From contig OY821771.1 of NCBI GenBank assembly GCA_963682175.1, forward strand, positions 10,539,001 through 10,603,000: a stretch of DNA of 64,000 nt, written 5' to 3'. The position numbers were made by a program, and so were the translations under genes. How positions within the stretch are numbered: the stretch's first letter is position 1; each line of letters begins with the position of its first letter. The notes under the pieces were generated by a model. The model searched no databases. It saw nothing but the letters and a program-made list of their open reading frames with translations, and was not told where the DNA came from. Positions 1 to 12,159 of the stretch are shown piece by piece. This stretch comes from Triglochin maritima (Eukaryota > Streptophyta > Magnoliopsida > Alismatales > Juncaginaceae).

Positions 1-900
1 TTGAATCTGTGGCTCTGACACAGGAGGCACCACCATGTGTGTGGTATGTCAGTGAAATGCCCATTGATGTTCATCTTTTGATGAAACATTTTCTTTTCAT
101 GTGTTTTACTTGAATGGTGGAAAAAATGAGTCAATACCAATAAATGAATGCTAGAAAGTTAAGGGAGAGATGGAGAGAAACTTTCCTGTACAAGTTGATC
201 TCTCCACCTTTTTTTCCAAATGAGAGAAGTAATTGTCTTCCTCTACATGTGTGGACTTTTTTTGGGCAAGTAGAGGGAGGTTGGACATCCAGATTTATTG
301 ACTATTGTAAAAAAAGAACTTAACAAGCGGTGTGTGTACACTAGCAAAGTAGCAAACCGACAAGGTATGCCAAGGATGCTAATATAAGTGTAACCAGAAT
401 GGCAAGCAAACAAAACTTCCTTCCATACGGCCAAACTAACACGTTAAGGCACCAACTATGGATGTCGGTCACTAGAATCCCGTCCAACCCGACATACCAT
501 ACCCCTATGGAGCATTTACCGACGCCTTGCCTGTTAGTGCACTACGGGCCCATGCCATAGAACTCTGCTTCCGCCAAAAAAAGTTTTTTGTGGTCTTATT
601 GTTCCTTGATTAACTATTTTGACGAATAAGAATTTGTGACAAACAATGATATATTTGTTCTTTTGGCAACTGGTTTGGATGGATAGTTTAAATACTACCA
701 GTCACATATGACCTTCCAGTCTCATTTGAACTAAGTTTTCCTTATTTGTTTTGTTTCTTTTAGAAAGAACTCATATCGTTGAAGGCAATATCATCCCCTG
801 TAATTTGTAAATAGTAAATATACAATTCAATATTTTTCTGGTGCATAAATTTCTCAAATTACATCTTGGGCATCTTTGAGCTCATATGGCAGTGGTACAG
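1..900. other. Intron sequence upstream of the first visible NHX exon
   Basis: AT-rich sequence without an open frame that fits the NHX protein. It ends in a TACAG acceptor directly before the exon at 901, so most of it is probably one intron of the NHX gene. I see no earlier exon of that family here; the residues that should precede the first visible exon (the last membrane segments) must lie to the left of the window. Confidence 0.5.
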
Positions 901-2323
901 GTTTTGTTAGTTGGAGGCTCAACGGGTCCAATGCTCGAAGCACTAAAAGTTGTTGGTGATACCAATGATGGTCCACTTGGAGAGGTCAGTTCTAGAAGCT
1001 TTTCATTGGTAGCATTTCACAGGTTTCTTAAGTACATTTAATTGTTTTCTTTCGTACTGCGGTGATTTGGTGTTGTAATGCATCTCATCCCTTCATCTGC
1101 AACATTGTCTTCTTGATGCTGATGATTAAACCTAATCCATGATGGCTTACCTTTACATAAGTCAAATGACACATCACTGAAATCTATGTATATCTACACA
1201 TGCTTCATGTGTATCTCTTGTTTGCTTTAATGTCAATAATACATTGTGTGCTAAAGAATAACTTAGGCAAATGCATGTGCTTTCTAGAACATGTTATATA
1301 CCTCTGGTTTCTCTGCAGGTAATGATTTTCCCCCTCAAAATAGAAAGCCCTTGAATGACCTTTTATCTGTATTCCACTCCAGCCATTACAAATATCAGCA
1401 CCTTGTTTATACTTTACTGAAACTTATTTGGACAGTGAAGTAGCCTCCTCCTATTGAGTCCCTATCATCATTGGCATTCTCTGTATTTCTAAATATTTGA
1501 GATCTGGTATTGTTACGTTAACATCCGTGGACCATCTGCAATATTTTGAAGTTCATATTCTCATATTCTGCAAGACTGTTGTTTCATTTAGTTTTAGATG
1601 GATATTTGTTCGTAATCATTACGTTTACTTATTTAATATAAAAATTCTGATATCAGAGATTTGAGGAAAATAACGGTTACATTCCTGCATCATATGATGA
1701 GGAGAGCTCAACAGGAAGCAGGCTTAAAATGAAGCTGAAAGAGCTTAGGTAATTTTTTATATATAAATGATGGATATGGTTAATTTGTTTCTCTGCTCAC
1801 TGAAATTCGTTGGTTTTTATGTACCGCAGAACTCAGTCATTCAGTGCCTTAGACAGAAACTATCTCACTCCTTTCTTCACAACTCAGAATGACTACGATG
1901 ATGATTCAGGTAGAGTTCTCGTGTAAATTCCTTTGATACCTATATGGATCAATCTCAGAAAAGGCTTTTGATAATAACCTTACATATGCTAATACTTTTA
2001 ATGGATATTGTGTTATTTCATTTTTCTAACACTTATTTTCGAAGTTGATATCAAACAGACATGCACTTCTAAAAGTTGCTTACTATCAGTTAATATTTTA
2101 CGGAGTATATTTTTTGCCTATGAATGTATGGTACTATTAATGTTGGTTATTTATAACCTGTAGAATTGAAATTTGTGATGCCTTTAAAATGTGAAATTCC
2201 CAGTTGAGAAGAACTAACCTTGTGCTACAAGTACCTACAATTAACATTTTCAACTGAATTCTGTGAGCAGATGCCCCAGGTACAAATTCTAAAAGATCAG
2301 CAGGATTCCGCCGCCACGGGTAA
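901..2323 (+). CDS. NHX6: Endosomal Na+(K+)/H+ antiporter, NHX5/NHX6 type, last four exons (partial)
   Basis: Exons 901-984, 1657-1748, 1830-1909 and 2271-2323 join in frame and give the last 102 residues, ending at TAA 2321-2323. The visible part starts with VLLVGGSTGPMLEALKVVGD, the end of the last membrane segment and the start of the cytosolic tail. A tail follows with GSRLKMKLKEL and FSALDRNYLTPFFTTQN, which I recognise from plant class II (intracellular) NHX5/NHX6 antiporters. Those proteins exchange cytosolic Na+ or K+ for lumenal H+ in Golgi, TGN and prevacuolar membranes and control vesicle pH. The tail ends in a short Ser/Arg-rich stretch. All junctions are GT-AG. The transport core, with the catalytic acidic pair, lies outside the window. 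NHX5 and NHX6 cannot be told apart from this tail, so the symbol is a best guess. Confidence 0.85.
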
Positions 2324-4027
2324 TTTCTGCCGTTCTTCTCACTAAGGTATGATATCAGCTGCATAAGAATGTATAAAGAACTAAAGCACAAGGCTCGCAG
2401 GAGATTCTTTGGAACCGGCTGGTTGATAGGCGGCTCCCGACCCTGTAGATATCGTCATTAGCCAAGGACTTAGTTCCCGGTGGGGATTGATAGATTTACA
2501 GTCATACAGCATAGATCCTCCAATTTTTTTCTGTAACATAGTGTGGGAAAGTGATCTCATTGTTCCCCGACCTTTCAACTACAGATGGTTAGGAGATGTT
2601 GGTAATACATGGGGTCGCTCTTTTCATGGTGTCGTGCCTTGTTTGTTGGATGCTATTTAGCATTTTTGTTAGTAGCAGAGCGATTTGATGCCTGCTCTTA
2701 ACTGTTTTGTCTGTCGTTAATAACCTCTTGGCCTCTTGGGTCACCTCATAACGAGATTATGAGCTAGGATGTACTAGAGAATAGATAAGTCAAATGTTAG
2801 TGTTGCAGGAAACTAGGTCTGAGCAGTGATGTTCAATGTTAGGAACCAACACTAACAGCCCTTTCGAAGCATCGTCTACCACTAGAATCACTCATGGTAG
2901 CAACGACCATCATTGCCAAGTTTAGGAAAACTGAAGATCTAAAGCTGAAAAAGGTGCACTTGAAACTTTCACCTGGAGATGTAAAATTTGGTCGATCATT
3001 CTGCTTGGTGTTCTTGTTGCATGTGTTGTTTTGGGTGATGTTTCCTATTCGTATGTGTTCTGCATCTGTACAACATTATGTTTCAGGAATCGTGATTCTT
3101 ACAGCTGAGAGCCTGAGATCGTGGATTAATGGTTTCTTTGATCCCCCTCTTTATCACCCTTTTTGCATGTTAGAATCCAATCGGCATTAGTGTTCATATT
3201 TTGTAGGTGGTTACGTTCTTACATCGGATGTCAACTTTAACAACTACTCGTATACATGTTGCTGTAATAACGTACTCTAGAATCTAATAAATATTTTCAG
3301 GTGCTCATGGCGGCCTCCATTGATATGTATATGCATGAGAAGTTACCATGCGTAGGCATTGTAAGAATAATGTCACAAAATAATTTTAATATTAAATGTT
3401 GTAAATCTTTTCTAGTAAGGACATCCACGTTATGTAATCATAGTTACTCCATTTCTGGCCCTGCGTTGAGTGCGTTCCTTAGCTGGATTGCTTTATTGGT
3501 GCGGCTATTGTAATGTGAATAACTAGCGACCCTTCCCAAAGTGCTTTGAATCAATGGAGGATACCAATACCCATATGAGGTGACTTGATGACAATCAATG
3601 GAGGAAGCCCACTTCAGGAAGGTGTATGGGTACATAGTTATAAAAGAATAACTTAAATTATTTTTATTAATTCATTGTATAAATATTAATTACAACTTAT
3701 ATTGTATGCACACAATGGTATTTTGGGATATTCGGATATTATTACTTAAATCCGAATTTGAGATGGGTGAAATTTTGTAAGCCAACTGTAAAATTTTGAA
3801 AATCAATTCCAATTCTAAATACCAACCAAATTTAAACTTTCAAATCAGATACTCAGGTGATTGATTACTATTTGCATCCCTACTTTAAAGTGCGCTGAAA
3901 ATGAGGACAATAGGCGGGGTATTATTGGAGTAATTATTAGCAAAATTAGGTGTTGGGTGGATCGGGGGAAATAATTTCAGGGATGTTGATTCTTGGATCG
4001 GAAATGAACAAAGGTTTCATGGGCTAT
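2324..4027. other. NHX 3' UTR and intergenic DNA with a decayed MITE end
   Basis: The NHX 3' UTR presumably occupies the first few hundred bases. No further open frame with codon-like content is visible. Around 3715-3882 there are scattered 'ATTCGGATA' and 'AATCCGAATT' motifs and a terminal CATCCCTA-like sequence, as in the hAT-type MITE at 58747-59213. I cannot find a matching left end or target duplication, so it is a truncated relic at best. Confidence 0.4.
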
Positions 4028-4035
4028 ATTTGGAT

Positions 4036-6654
4036 TAGACATGGGTGTCGGGCTGTGCCACTACGACATTGTTCCAATTGTTCTTATAGTCGTTGGAATG
4101 CTGACGTCAACTCCAACGACTCTTATGAGTCGTTTCAAAAAAAAAAATCCTAAACTATCGCTCCTATATAAACCTCTCAACCCCTCTCATTTTTCCCATA
4201 CAATTCTCTTCAACTTTCTTCCAATCTTCTTTAATCTTTCTTTAATTGCTTTAATTTTGGTGGATACGGGTCGAGTTTGAGTTAAAGCGTGAAACGTAAA
4301 TCTACAAGCAGACCGTTGACCGCTGATTTTATGATTCTGTTTTTCATTTTCCTGCATTTTCTAATATTTTTAGTTAATCATGACTATCTTTTATGGAAAA
4401 AAATAAGTTTTCCTTTGCATATTTAGTAATTTCATGGTTTCAACATCAGATTCTGAAGATAATGATATCGTACAACCCCTTTCTGCTAGACTACCCCAAA
4501 AAATTGCTCTCGATTTTAGAAAAAAAAATTAGCCCAATATGGAATGTTTTTGAAGAAGGTAGAGATAAAACCGGTAAAGTAATTATTACTTGTAAACATT
4601 GTCGTCGTGAATATTCGGGTAAGTCAAGTTGGGGAATCGGTCATTTAGGTAGACATTTAAAAGTATGTAAAGTTAAGAACAATCCTAGGTCAGTAATGGA
4701 TTCACGTCAATCAGTTTTAGACACAAGTAGTAGAAATTTATCTTTTCGAAAATATTATCCAATTAAATGTAGAGAAATAATTGTTGATTTCATAATTAGA
4801 GATGAAATTACAATTTCACACATGTGAATTTGAATCCCCAAGGGCATCAATTCTCTATCATAATTTCCAATTTAAACCATTTTATAGAAGAACTCTTAAA
4901 AATGTTGCATTTGATAAATTCGAAAAACAAAGAACAATCATGATTAGTTATTTTTTTGAAATAACAATAAGGTAGCATTAACTAGTGATATTTGGACCGA
5001 TCCAAATAATTCTTTATTGTTGCGTAACTACTCATTATCTAGATGATTCATGGTTAAATAAAAAAATTATTTTTCTTTTTACCTATTTTGCATCCACACA
5101 CTACCAATGTTATATTTGATTACATTAAAGATGTCATCGTAGCTATTCTCTTAAAAATAAAATTTGTGCAATTACATTTGATAATACTACTAATAAAAGT
5201 GTAACGATAAAAAATCTTATAAGTTATTGTAAGTCATCTCTAGATGATTCACTTTTTTACATCAGATGTGTTTGTCATACTTTGAACTTGGTAGTACAAG
5301 ATGAACTTCAAATAATTAAACCATACTTGGAAAATGTTAGGAATGCAATTGACTTTGTAGGTTGTAGTAGTATATCTAGATATCAGGATTTTTAGAGAGA
5401 TTTGTGTATATAATGATGTTAAACCTAGGAAATTTAAATTAGATGTCCCTCGAATATGGAATTGTACCTACGAAATGTTAAAATCTTGGGTTGATCATCA
5501 TCTTGAAATTCAAACTTTTTATAAACAAAAACAAAAAGATGCATTTTTAACCGACGAAGATTGGGAATTTTGTAATATTATGTTAGTTTTTTAAAATCTT
5601 TTTTTAACCTTCACTAAAAGATTAAGTGGACAATATAACCCGACCTCTAACATATTTATTTACGGAATACGTCCAATTACAAAAGTATTTGCGAAATATA
5701 GGGGAAATCCTGGTTTTTATGACATTTTTATTGTAATGGAGGCTAAGTTTAATAAATATTGGAAATCTCCTTCACTTTGCTTTTGTTTAGCTTTTATTAT
5801 GGATCCTAAATTTAAAATTAATGGTTTACAAGTTTACTTGGAACAAATTTATGAAAACATGAATTATGGAAAATTTTCAAAACCATGTAGATAAATATAG
5901 GTCTTTGTTAATCAAATATTTTGAAAAATATGAAAGACTAAATAGACAAATGAGTTCAAATGTTGCTAGTTCATCAACACGACCACCTCCAACTGTAGTG
6001 GATTAGATGATCACGAGTCCCAATGTAATTGGTTAAGTCAAAAAATGCTAAATTTGTACGAACTGAGACCCAAAATGAATTAACTGCATATCTAAACACT
6101 GGAAATTACTTAAGTATTGCAGAGTTAAAATGTTTTGATGTTTTAGACTGGTAGAGAAAGAACACATGTAGGTTTCCACTAGTCTCTTTGATGGTGCGAG
6201 ACTTATTATGTCATCCAATAGTCAATCCAACTGTGGCGTCGGAGGCTGCTTTTAGTACAGGTAAGCGGGTCTTTTCCGACAAGAGGCAAAACTTGTCCGA
6301 CAAGTCCATCGAGATAAGCGTATGTCTGATGGATTGACTCAACGATGCAGATAGAATGCAGAACATGATTATTCACGACAGCAGTGATGACGACGACGAA
6401 GATTGAAGAAAAAATTAATTAAACCACTTTGTTTAAGGAGTATTTTTTTCCTAATGCCCCTTAGGTTTTTTTAATTACTCCTTAGGTTTCGTTAGCCTTC
6501 AGGTCTTTTTTATATGTAACCAATATATTGTCTCTCAAATTGAGTTGCAATTTTTAATAAATAAATTGTGTGTGTTTTATTTAACTAAATCGTGATTGTA
6601 TACTTAATTCAACACCCAACCGACCATGTCAGCACGACCCACATCCCAGGTCTA
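4036..6654 (+). mobile_element. hAT transposon 1 (complete ends, decayed transposase)
   Basis: The left end reads TAGACATGGGTGTCGGGCTG. The right end, read on the minus strand, starts TAGACCTGGGATGTGGGTCG, giving imperfect terminal inverted repeats. The flanks are ATTTGGAT (4028-4035) and TTTTGGAT (6655-6662), an 8-bp target duplication with one mismatch, as expected for the hAT superfamily. The 2.6-kb body contains remains of a BED-finger transposase. Element 2 starts about 100 bp to the right and is a close relative. Confidence 0.85.
4393..6405 (+). pseudogene. BED-finger hAT transposase, broken
   Basis: The frame at 4393-4827 carries a BED zinc finger: WNVFEE, then CKHC at about 4591-4602, then the HLGRH pair near 4644-4658. 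Downstream, recognisable transposase pieces lie in several frames separated by stops and frameshifts: a piece about FDKFEKQRTIM near 4910, one with RCVCHTLNLVVQDELQ near 5261-5307, and the C-terminal dimerisation segment with ASEAAFSTGKRVFSDKRQNL at about 6238-6297. An acidic DDDDED tail ends near 6405. The protein cannot be made as a single chain, so the copy is inactive. Families of this type bind element ends through the BED finger and dimerise through the C-terminal hAT domain. Confidence 0.8.
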
Positions 6655-8148
6655 TTTTGGATGTGATCATGTGGATGACTGGATTCTGGGAGCTTAAATT
6701 AAATCCAGAAACTTTTGCAATTGCAAAGTTGCATCCAAGCAAGATTTTTAAGAGGTAGACCAGGGAGTCGGGCCGTGCCCGGAGTGGCCCAGTCCGTGCT
6801 GGCATGACATTGTTCATCCAACGGCTTTTAGAGTCGTTGGATGTGCTGACATTAGCTCCAACGGCTCTTAGAGCCATTGTTTAATTTTTTTTATACAAAA
6901 CTACCCCTCTTACACTCCATATAAACCCCCAACTCCTCTCATTTTTTTCACACAAATATCTCTAACTCTTCTTTAATATTTCTCTAATTGCTTTGATTTG
7001 GGTGGAGACAAGTTGAGTTTGAGCTAAAACGTGTAGGCTAAAGCTACAAGCAGACCTCTAATTGTCGATTTCGCGACTTTTCTGCTCTTCACTTCCCAGG
7101 TTTTTCTAATTTTAGTAGTTAATTTTAGTTAATCAATTTGAAAAAAATTAATTTTTGTTTGCTTATTTAGTAATTTTCATGGCTTTATCATCTGATTCTG
7201 ATAATAATGATAACCTACGACCTCCCACTCATGTAAATCCACCTAAACGTAATGGTAGAAGTACTAGAAAAAATATCTCTAGTATGGAATGATTTTGAGG
7301 AAGTACAAGATGAAGATGGTAACACAACCGCTATTTGTAAACATTGTCGTCACGTATATTCGGGTAAGTCAAGTGAAGGAACCGGTCATCTAGGTAGTAT
7401 ATACTTGTATGCAAAGTTAGGAATAATCCTGAATCAGTAGTGAGTTCATGTCAACCAGTTTTAGACACTACTAATGGAACTCAAAATTTCAGAAGATATT
7501 ATCTAATTAAAGGTAGATAGATAATTGTCGATTTCATAATTAGAGATGAACTACCATTTAACATATGTGAATCTAAAGGCCTTAGTGAAGCAATTCTCTA
7601 CTATAATCTGCAAATTTAAACAATTTTCTAGAAGAACATTTAAAAATATTGCATTTGATAAATTCGGTAAACAAAGAGAAATCGTGATTAATTATTTTTC
7701 ATCAATGAACAATAATGTAGTATTGACTAGTGATGTTTGGACCGGTACAAATAATTATCATTACTGTTGCATAACTGCTCATTATCTAGATGATGCATGT
7801 TTTTTAAATAAAAAATCATTTATTTTTTACCTATTTTGCATCCACACGCTACTAAGGTTATATTTGATCACATTAAAGATGTTATCGTAGTTAATAATCT
7901 TGAAAATAAAGTTTGTGCAATTGCATTTGATAATGCTACTAATAATACTTCTGCAATACAAATGCTTATTAATTATTGTCATCCACCTGTAGATAGGGTT
8001 GTAAATGGGCGGTTATATGACTTACTCATGACCCTACCCACCTAATTAAACGGTTCGCGGTTCGGTTTGAAATCCGTTTATTTTTACCTCTACCCATGAA
8101 CCTACCCGTTTAATTTAATTAAACGGTTTTGGACGGTTAAATGGTTAT

Positions 8149-9618
8149 TGTAGGATCGTGTGGGTTATGGGTCCACTAATCACTTTTAATCTAATCCCTA
8201 ATTTTCTACTTGATTAAGCAAACAAATGCGCAGCGGAATAAACAAACAAGTAGAGAAAGAAAGACAATGCAAACCACAAAGAGACTCAGCGTTTTTATAG
8301 AGGTTCGGCACCCCACCCGGGTCCTAGTCCTCTCTTGTAGACTCCGCTCGACTCCGCGAGCTCCGCCTACGTCTTCACTAACCACTCCCCGTTCCGGGCC
8401 GGGAGAGAACGCCTTTACACCACAAGCAACGCGAACAACCCTCGCTTGCTTGAATTCTTCCTCTCACAATCCGAGAGGGACACTTCGGGCTTTCACCGAA
8501 GTCCTTGCTTCTTTTGACAACACTTGTAACCGAGTGGGATTCACTCTCTAATTGAGCACACTTTGAGTAGGATGAGTATATGATCAAATGTGTGAAGTTT
8601 AGGCTTAAAGAGTGTAGAATTTGGAGCTTTGAGGATTGAGGTTTCTCTCTAATGTATTGGGACAATTGGAGTTGGAGAGTTGTGTTAACAACAAGTCTTG
8701 ATCCTCTATTTATAAGCTCCTAAGGTATTCTAGCCGTTGAGGATAGATTTGATTGGGTTTTGTGCAAGATACACAAAGCAGAAAATCGGGCTGCAAATCT
8801 GTCCAGAACCGGTCGACCGTTAACGTGATTTCAAAGAGAACGGTCGAACAAAAGAATATTCGGTCGGACAAACGAGCTAGAACTTAACTCTACTTAAGTG
8901 AATCGGTCGAACCAAAGTATGGGGCGGTCGACCGAGAAGGGGATTCGGTTGAGACAAAGGTCAATCGGTCGAACGAGAAATGTGTCGACCGATAGCAGGG
9001 AATTTGGTTTCTGAAAATATGTTCAACCGGTCGACCGAAACAAGGTCTTCGTTCGACCGGTTACCGAATGTATTTTGGGGTTAAGTTTTGTTTTATACGA
9101 ATACGACCGTTATAGGAATACGACAAGAAAAACGGTCATATTAAAATCCGGGATTGGTCGACCGAAAAGGTAGAACCGGTCGACCGGTAGAGTTCGGTAA
9201 AATCACTGTGGAGAGTCTGTTATAAACCGGTCGAACTGAGAACTGGTTCGGTCGACCGGTTCACACAGGAAATCTGGGTTTAAGTTTATAAGTGATTTCC
9301 GACTAAGGTTTGGGTGATCTAATGAAGTCCAAATAATGTGAAATTTCGTGTGTGACTTCTATAGGGAACCTATTGTGTATGTGATTGGTTTTAACTCTTG
9401 TATGCTCAATTTACACATGTTCCTAAGACTCAAAATAAGATCAAGATTACAAGTCTTCATTTAGCTTTATTACAAATCTTGACTTGATTTCCTTCCTTCC
9501 ATGAGGTTAGCACAATACAATATATATGTAATGCAATATGTGTGCTACTCTACATCATCATAATTAAGATTAGGTTAATTAAATCATCAAAACATAGATT
9601 AAGGCCAAAAAACCAACA
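8149..9618. mobile_element. Solo LTR nested in the MITE
   Basis: It starts TGTAGGATCG, ends CCAACA, and is flanked by perfect 5-bp duplications GTTAT (8144-8148 and 9619-9623). No internal retrotransposon region or second LTR is present, so this 1,470-bp unit is a solo LTR left by LTR-LTR recombination. A TTTTTATAGAGG followed by GGTTCGGCACC near 8292-8310 resembles the start region of long Copia-type plant LTRs (SIRE/Maximus-like); that assignment is tentative. The open frames inside it have no recognisable protein and are probably chance. Confidence 0.85.
8808..9266. repeat. Cluster of palindromic GGTCGACCG motifs inside the LTR
   Basis: At least seven copies of GTCGACC, most in the form CGGTCGACCG, plus several half sites GGTCGAAC, are scattered at irregular spacing through about 460 bp. 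The motif is a perfect palindrome and occurs almost nowhere else in the window. Confidence 0.8.
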
Positions 9619-11296
9619 GTTATATGGTTAAAACTTAATGGATACTAAAATTGATATAAGAGTTGGGTAAATGGTTAAATGGATAAAAAAACTTGATAAA
9701 AACATCATAACATCCATAATTTTATAATCAAAACCTCCCAAAATTCATAATCTAAACATCAACAAATTCATATAAAACAGCATCAAACATCCGTAGAATA
9801 CAAACAATTATATGTATATAGTATATATAACAAAATATTATATATATTCATTTTGTATCGCGGTTAAACGAACGGGTTAAATCATGTAACCTTATCCGCC
9901 CATTTATTAAACAGTTATGATTTTCACAACCCTTATCCGCCCGTTTATTAAATGGTTATGATTTTTACAACCCGTGACCCTACCCATCGGTTTGGTTAGG
10001 GCAGTTAAACGGTTTTTACCCAACCCATTTACAACCCTACCTATAGATGGTTTACTTTTTCATATTAGATGTGTTTGTCAGACTTTGAACTTGGTAGTAA
10101 AAGATGAATTAAGTGGACAATATTACCCCACCTGCAATACAAACTTTTTATCACATTCACTAATATATTAAGTGGAATTACCCCACCTCTAACATATTTA
10201 TCTATGAATTACTTTTAATACTAAAGTATTTGCGAAATATAAGCAAAATGCTGGTTTTGTTGAAATTCTAACTGTGATGGAGGTTAAGTTTAATAAATAT
10301 TGGAATCCTCGTCCATTTAGATTTTTAGCTTTTATTATGGATCATAGATTTAAAATTACTAATTTACAAGTTTTCTTGAAACAAAATTTTGAAAATATGA
10401 ATTTTGAAAATTTCCAAAATCATATAGATAGGTGTAGGTCTTTGTTAATCAAATATTTTGAAGAGTATGAAAGATTGTATAATGTAAATCAAATGAGTTC
10501 AAATGTTGCTAGTTCATCATCACAACCACCTCCAACTGCAATTGATCAAGATGATGACGACTATCAATGGAATTGGTTAAGTAAAAAAATGCAAAATTAG
10601 TGCAAACTGACACCCAAAATGAATTAACTGGATATTTAAACACTGAACTTTACTTAAGTACGACCGAGTTAAAATCTTTTGATGTTTTAGACTGGTGGAG
10701 AAAGAACTCAGGTAGATTTCCATTAGTTTTCTTGATGACGTGAGACTTATTATGTTTTCCTGTGTCAACTGTGGCGTCAGAGTCTGTTTTTAGTGAAGGT
10801 AAACGAGATTTGTCTGACAAGAGACAAAACTTGTCCGATAAAACAATCGAGATGAACGTATGCCTGAAGTTTGTATTGACGTTGTGGACGTAATGCAAAA
10901 CATGAATATTAATGACATCAGCGACGATGAAGATTGAAGACGATTTAGTCATTTAGCTAAACATTCTGTTAAAATATTTTTTTTTTCTAATATCCCTTAG
11001 AGTTATTTTATTACTCCTTAAGTTTAGCTAGCATTCAGACATTTTTTATATGTAACCAATATATTATTTCTCGAATTGAGTTAACAATTATTAATAAATA
11101 AATTAGTTATTTTGGGAGGAAAGGGGGAATTGTGTTTGTGTTTTTATTAATTCAAATGTGATTATATACTTATTTCAAATTTAAAAACAACTAAAAAATT
11201 AAAATCCGACCCGACCCAACAAAATAAATCTGACCCGACCACACTCGGACCAGGGTCGGGGATGCCGGCTGCCGTGCTACCAGGTCTAGTTAGAGG

Positions 11297-11654
11297 CTGA
11301 AGTTTATCACGCTTCTCTAGACCTCTTTTTTTCCCTGCACGTGGAAGCTCGTTGGAGGAGCTTCTAATGCAACTGTTCACCTAGGATGAATGGACTTTTA
11401 ACCCCCAATCATTTTGAGTATTGATGCAAAAGTCCCGACCATCCTTTCTTATTAGCCACCATCGTTGCACATATTTACAGTGATGTATTAACGACTTTGC
11501 CATTGAGAGAACAAAATATGATTTTTCCAACCAGTCTTTTTCTCCCCGACGACCCATCCTTAGACAACCTAGCAGTCTTACATTAAAATCTAAGACTTAT
11601 TGTCGCCACGTGTCAAGACATATGAAAAATATTTATCTCGGAGATCTAGAATGA
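11297..11654. other. Short intergenic stretch
   Basis: Between the right target duplication of hAT 2 and the left one of Mutator-like copy A. No coding frame, repeat or terminal motif that I can identify. Confidence 0.4.
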
Positions 11655-11907
11655 TATATTTTCTGAATTGCTAAACATCACCCCAAAATTACTTAAATCG
11701 TCCCTTGAAATTACCAAATTGTCATTCCTCCTATTTTTGCTTATATATCTCACAATTTCACTCTTTTCTCAAAACTTTCTCTTCCTATACCTACTACAGA
11801 AGATTACGAATGTCTCGGAGGCCAGGGAAGCAACCAGCAGTTCCCCCGGTGTACCCGTATACGGTAACCTTACGTTATTTATTTGTTTTCAAAAAAAAAT
11901 TAAAAAA

Positions 11908-12142
11908 AGTGGTCGGCGTCCGAGGGAGACGCCCCCGCATGGGGCGAGCGTCCGAGGAAGCCGCTCCCCCCATGGGGGGGCGCGGCTTCCGATGACGCCC
12001 GCCCCATGCGGGGGGCGTCTACCTCGGACGCCGACCAGTAGCGGGAGACGTCTGCGGAAGACGTCTCCCCTAAGGAGGAGGCGTCTCCGACAGACGACTC
12101 CACCATGCGGGAGGCGTCTCTCGCAGACGCCTCCACAAATTT
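11908..12142. repeat. GC-rich GGCGTC/GACGCC array, left end of copy A
   Basis: Lies in intron 1 of the PMD gene. About ten GGCGTC, GACGCC or GACGTC units, arranged as small inverted repeats, occupy some 230 bp of an otherwise AT-rich intron. The first half (about 11911-12033) is itself a large imperfect palindrome centred on CCCCCCATGGGGGG near 11977. It is very CpG-rich. Confidence 0.85.
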
Positions 12143-12159
12143 GTTTTTAATTTTTATTA

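Larger units (their letters stand above)
7994..10039. mobile_element. Non-autonomous hAT-type element nested in hAT 2
   Basis: Ends are TAGGGTTGTAAATGGG at 7994 and CCCATTTACAACCCTA at 10024-10039, a perfect 16-bp inverted pair. Flanks CCTGTAGA (7986-7993) and CCTATAGA (10040-10047) form an 8-bp target duplication with one mismatch. Both flanks are inside the transposase of hAT 2. Removing the solo LTR and its 5-bp duplication leaves about 571 bp rich in 'AAACGG' and 'TTTAAC' motifs with no coding capacity, so this was a MITE-sized element. Confidence 0.85.
7240..10937 (+). pseudogene. BED-finger hAT transposase, broken and split by insertion
   Basis: The BED finger begins in the frame 7252-7440 with SLVWNDFEE and CKHCRHVYSG, but a frameshift after GHLG removes the second metal-binding histidine seen in element 1. 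A long frame at 7546-7890 covers the start of the catalytic domain (LTSDVWTGTNNYHYCCITAH), and 7836-8045 continues with CAIAFDNATNN. The nested insertion at 7994 cuts the protein. It resumes at about 10048 with FHIRCVCQTLNLVVKDEL, then 10274-10600 (YWNPRPFRFLAFIMDHRFKI), and ends with the dimerisation segment ASESVFSEGKRDLSDKRQNL near 10773-10832. Several stops show that it is dead. Confidence 0.8.
6756..11288 (+). mobile_element. hAT transposon 2, interrupted by a nested element
   Basis: The left end TAGACCAGGGAGTCGGGCCG and the minus-strand right end TAGACCTGGTAGCACGGCAG match the ends of hAT transposon 1. The flanks TTAAGAGG (6748-6755) and GTTAGAGG (11289-11296) look like an 8-bp target duplication with two mismatches. 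The body is collinear with element 1 except for the insertion at 7994-10039. Without that insertion it is about 2.5 kb, the same size as its neighbour. Confidence 0.82.

Noticed and set aside
2894..3190. 98-codon frame after the NHX gene
   Set aside because: No motif or homologous pattern recognised; AT-rich intergenic sequence. Not enough to call a gene.
8210..8551. A 113-codon open frame and an opposite-strand 95-codon frame in the solo LTR
   Set aside because: No domain or codon pattern; they lie wholly inside an LTR with clear ends, so they are chance frames.
11668..12150. A 160-codon frame at the left end of Mutator-like copy A
   Set aside because: It runs from the terminal repeat through exon 1 into the GC-rich repeat array of intron 1. 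The PMD gene uses a different frame there with a good splice donor.
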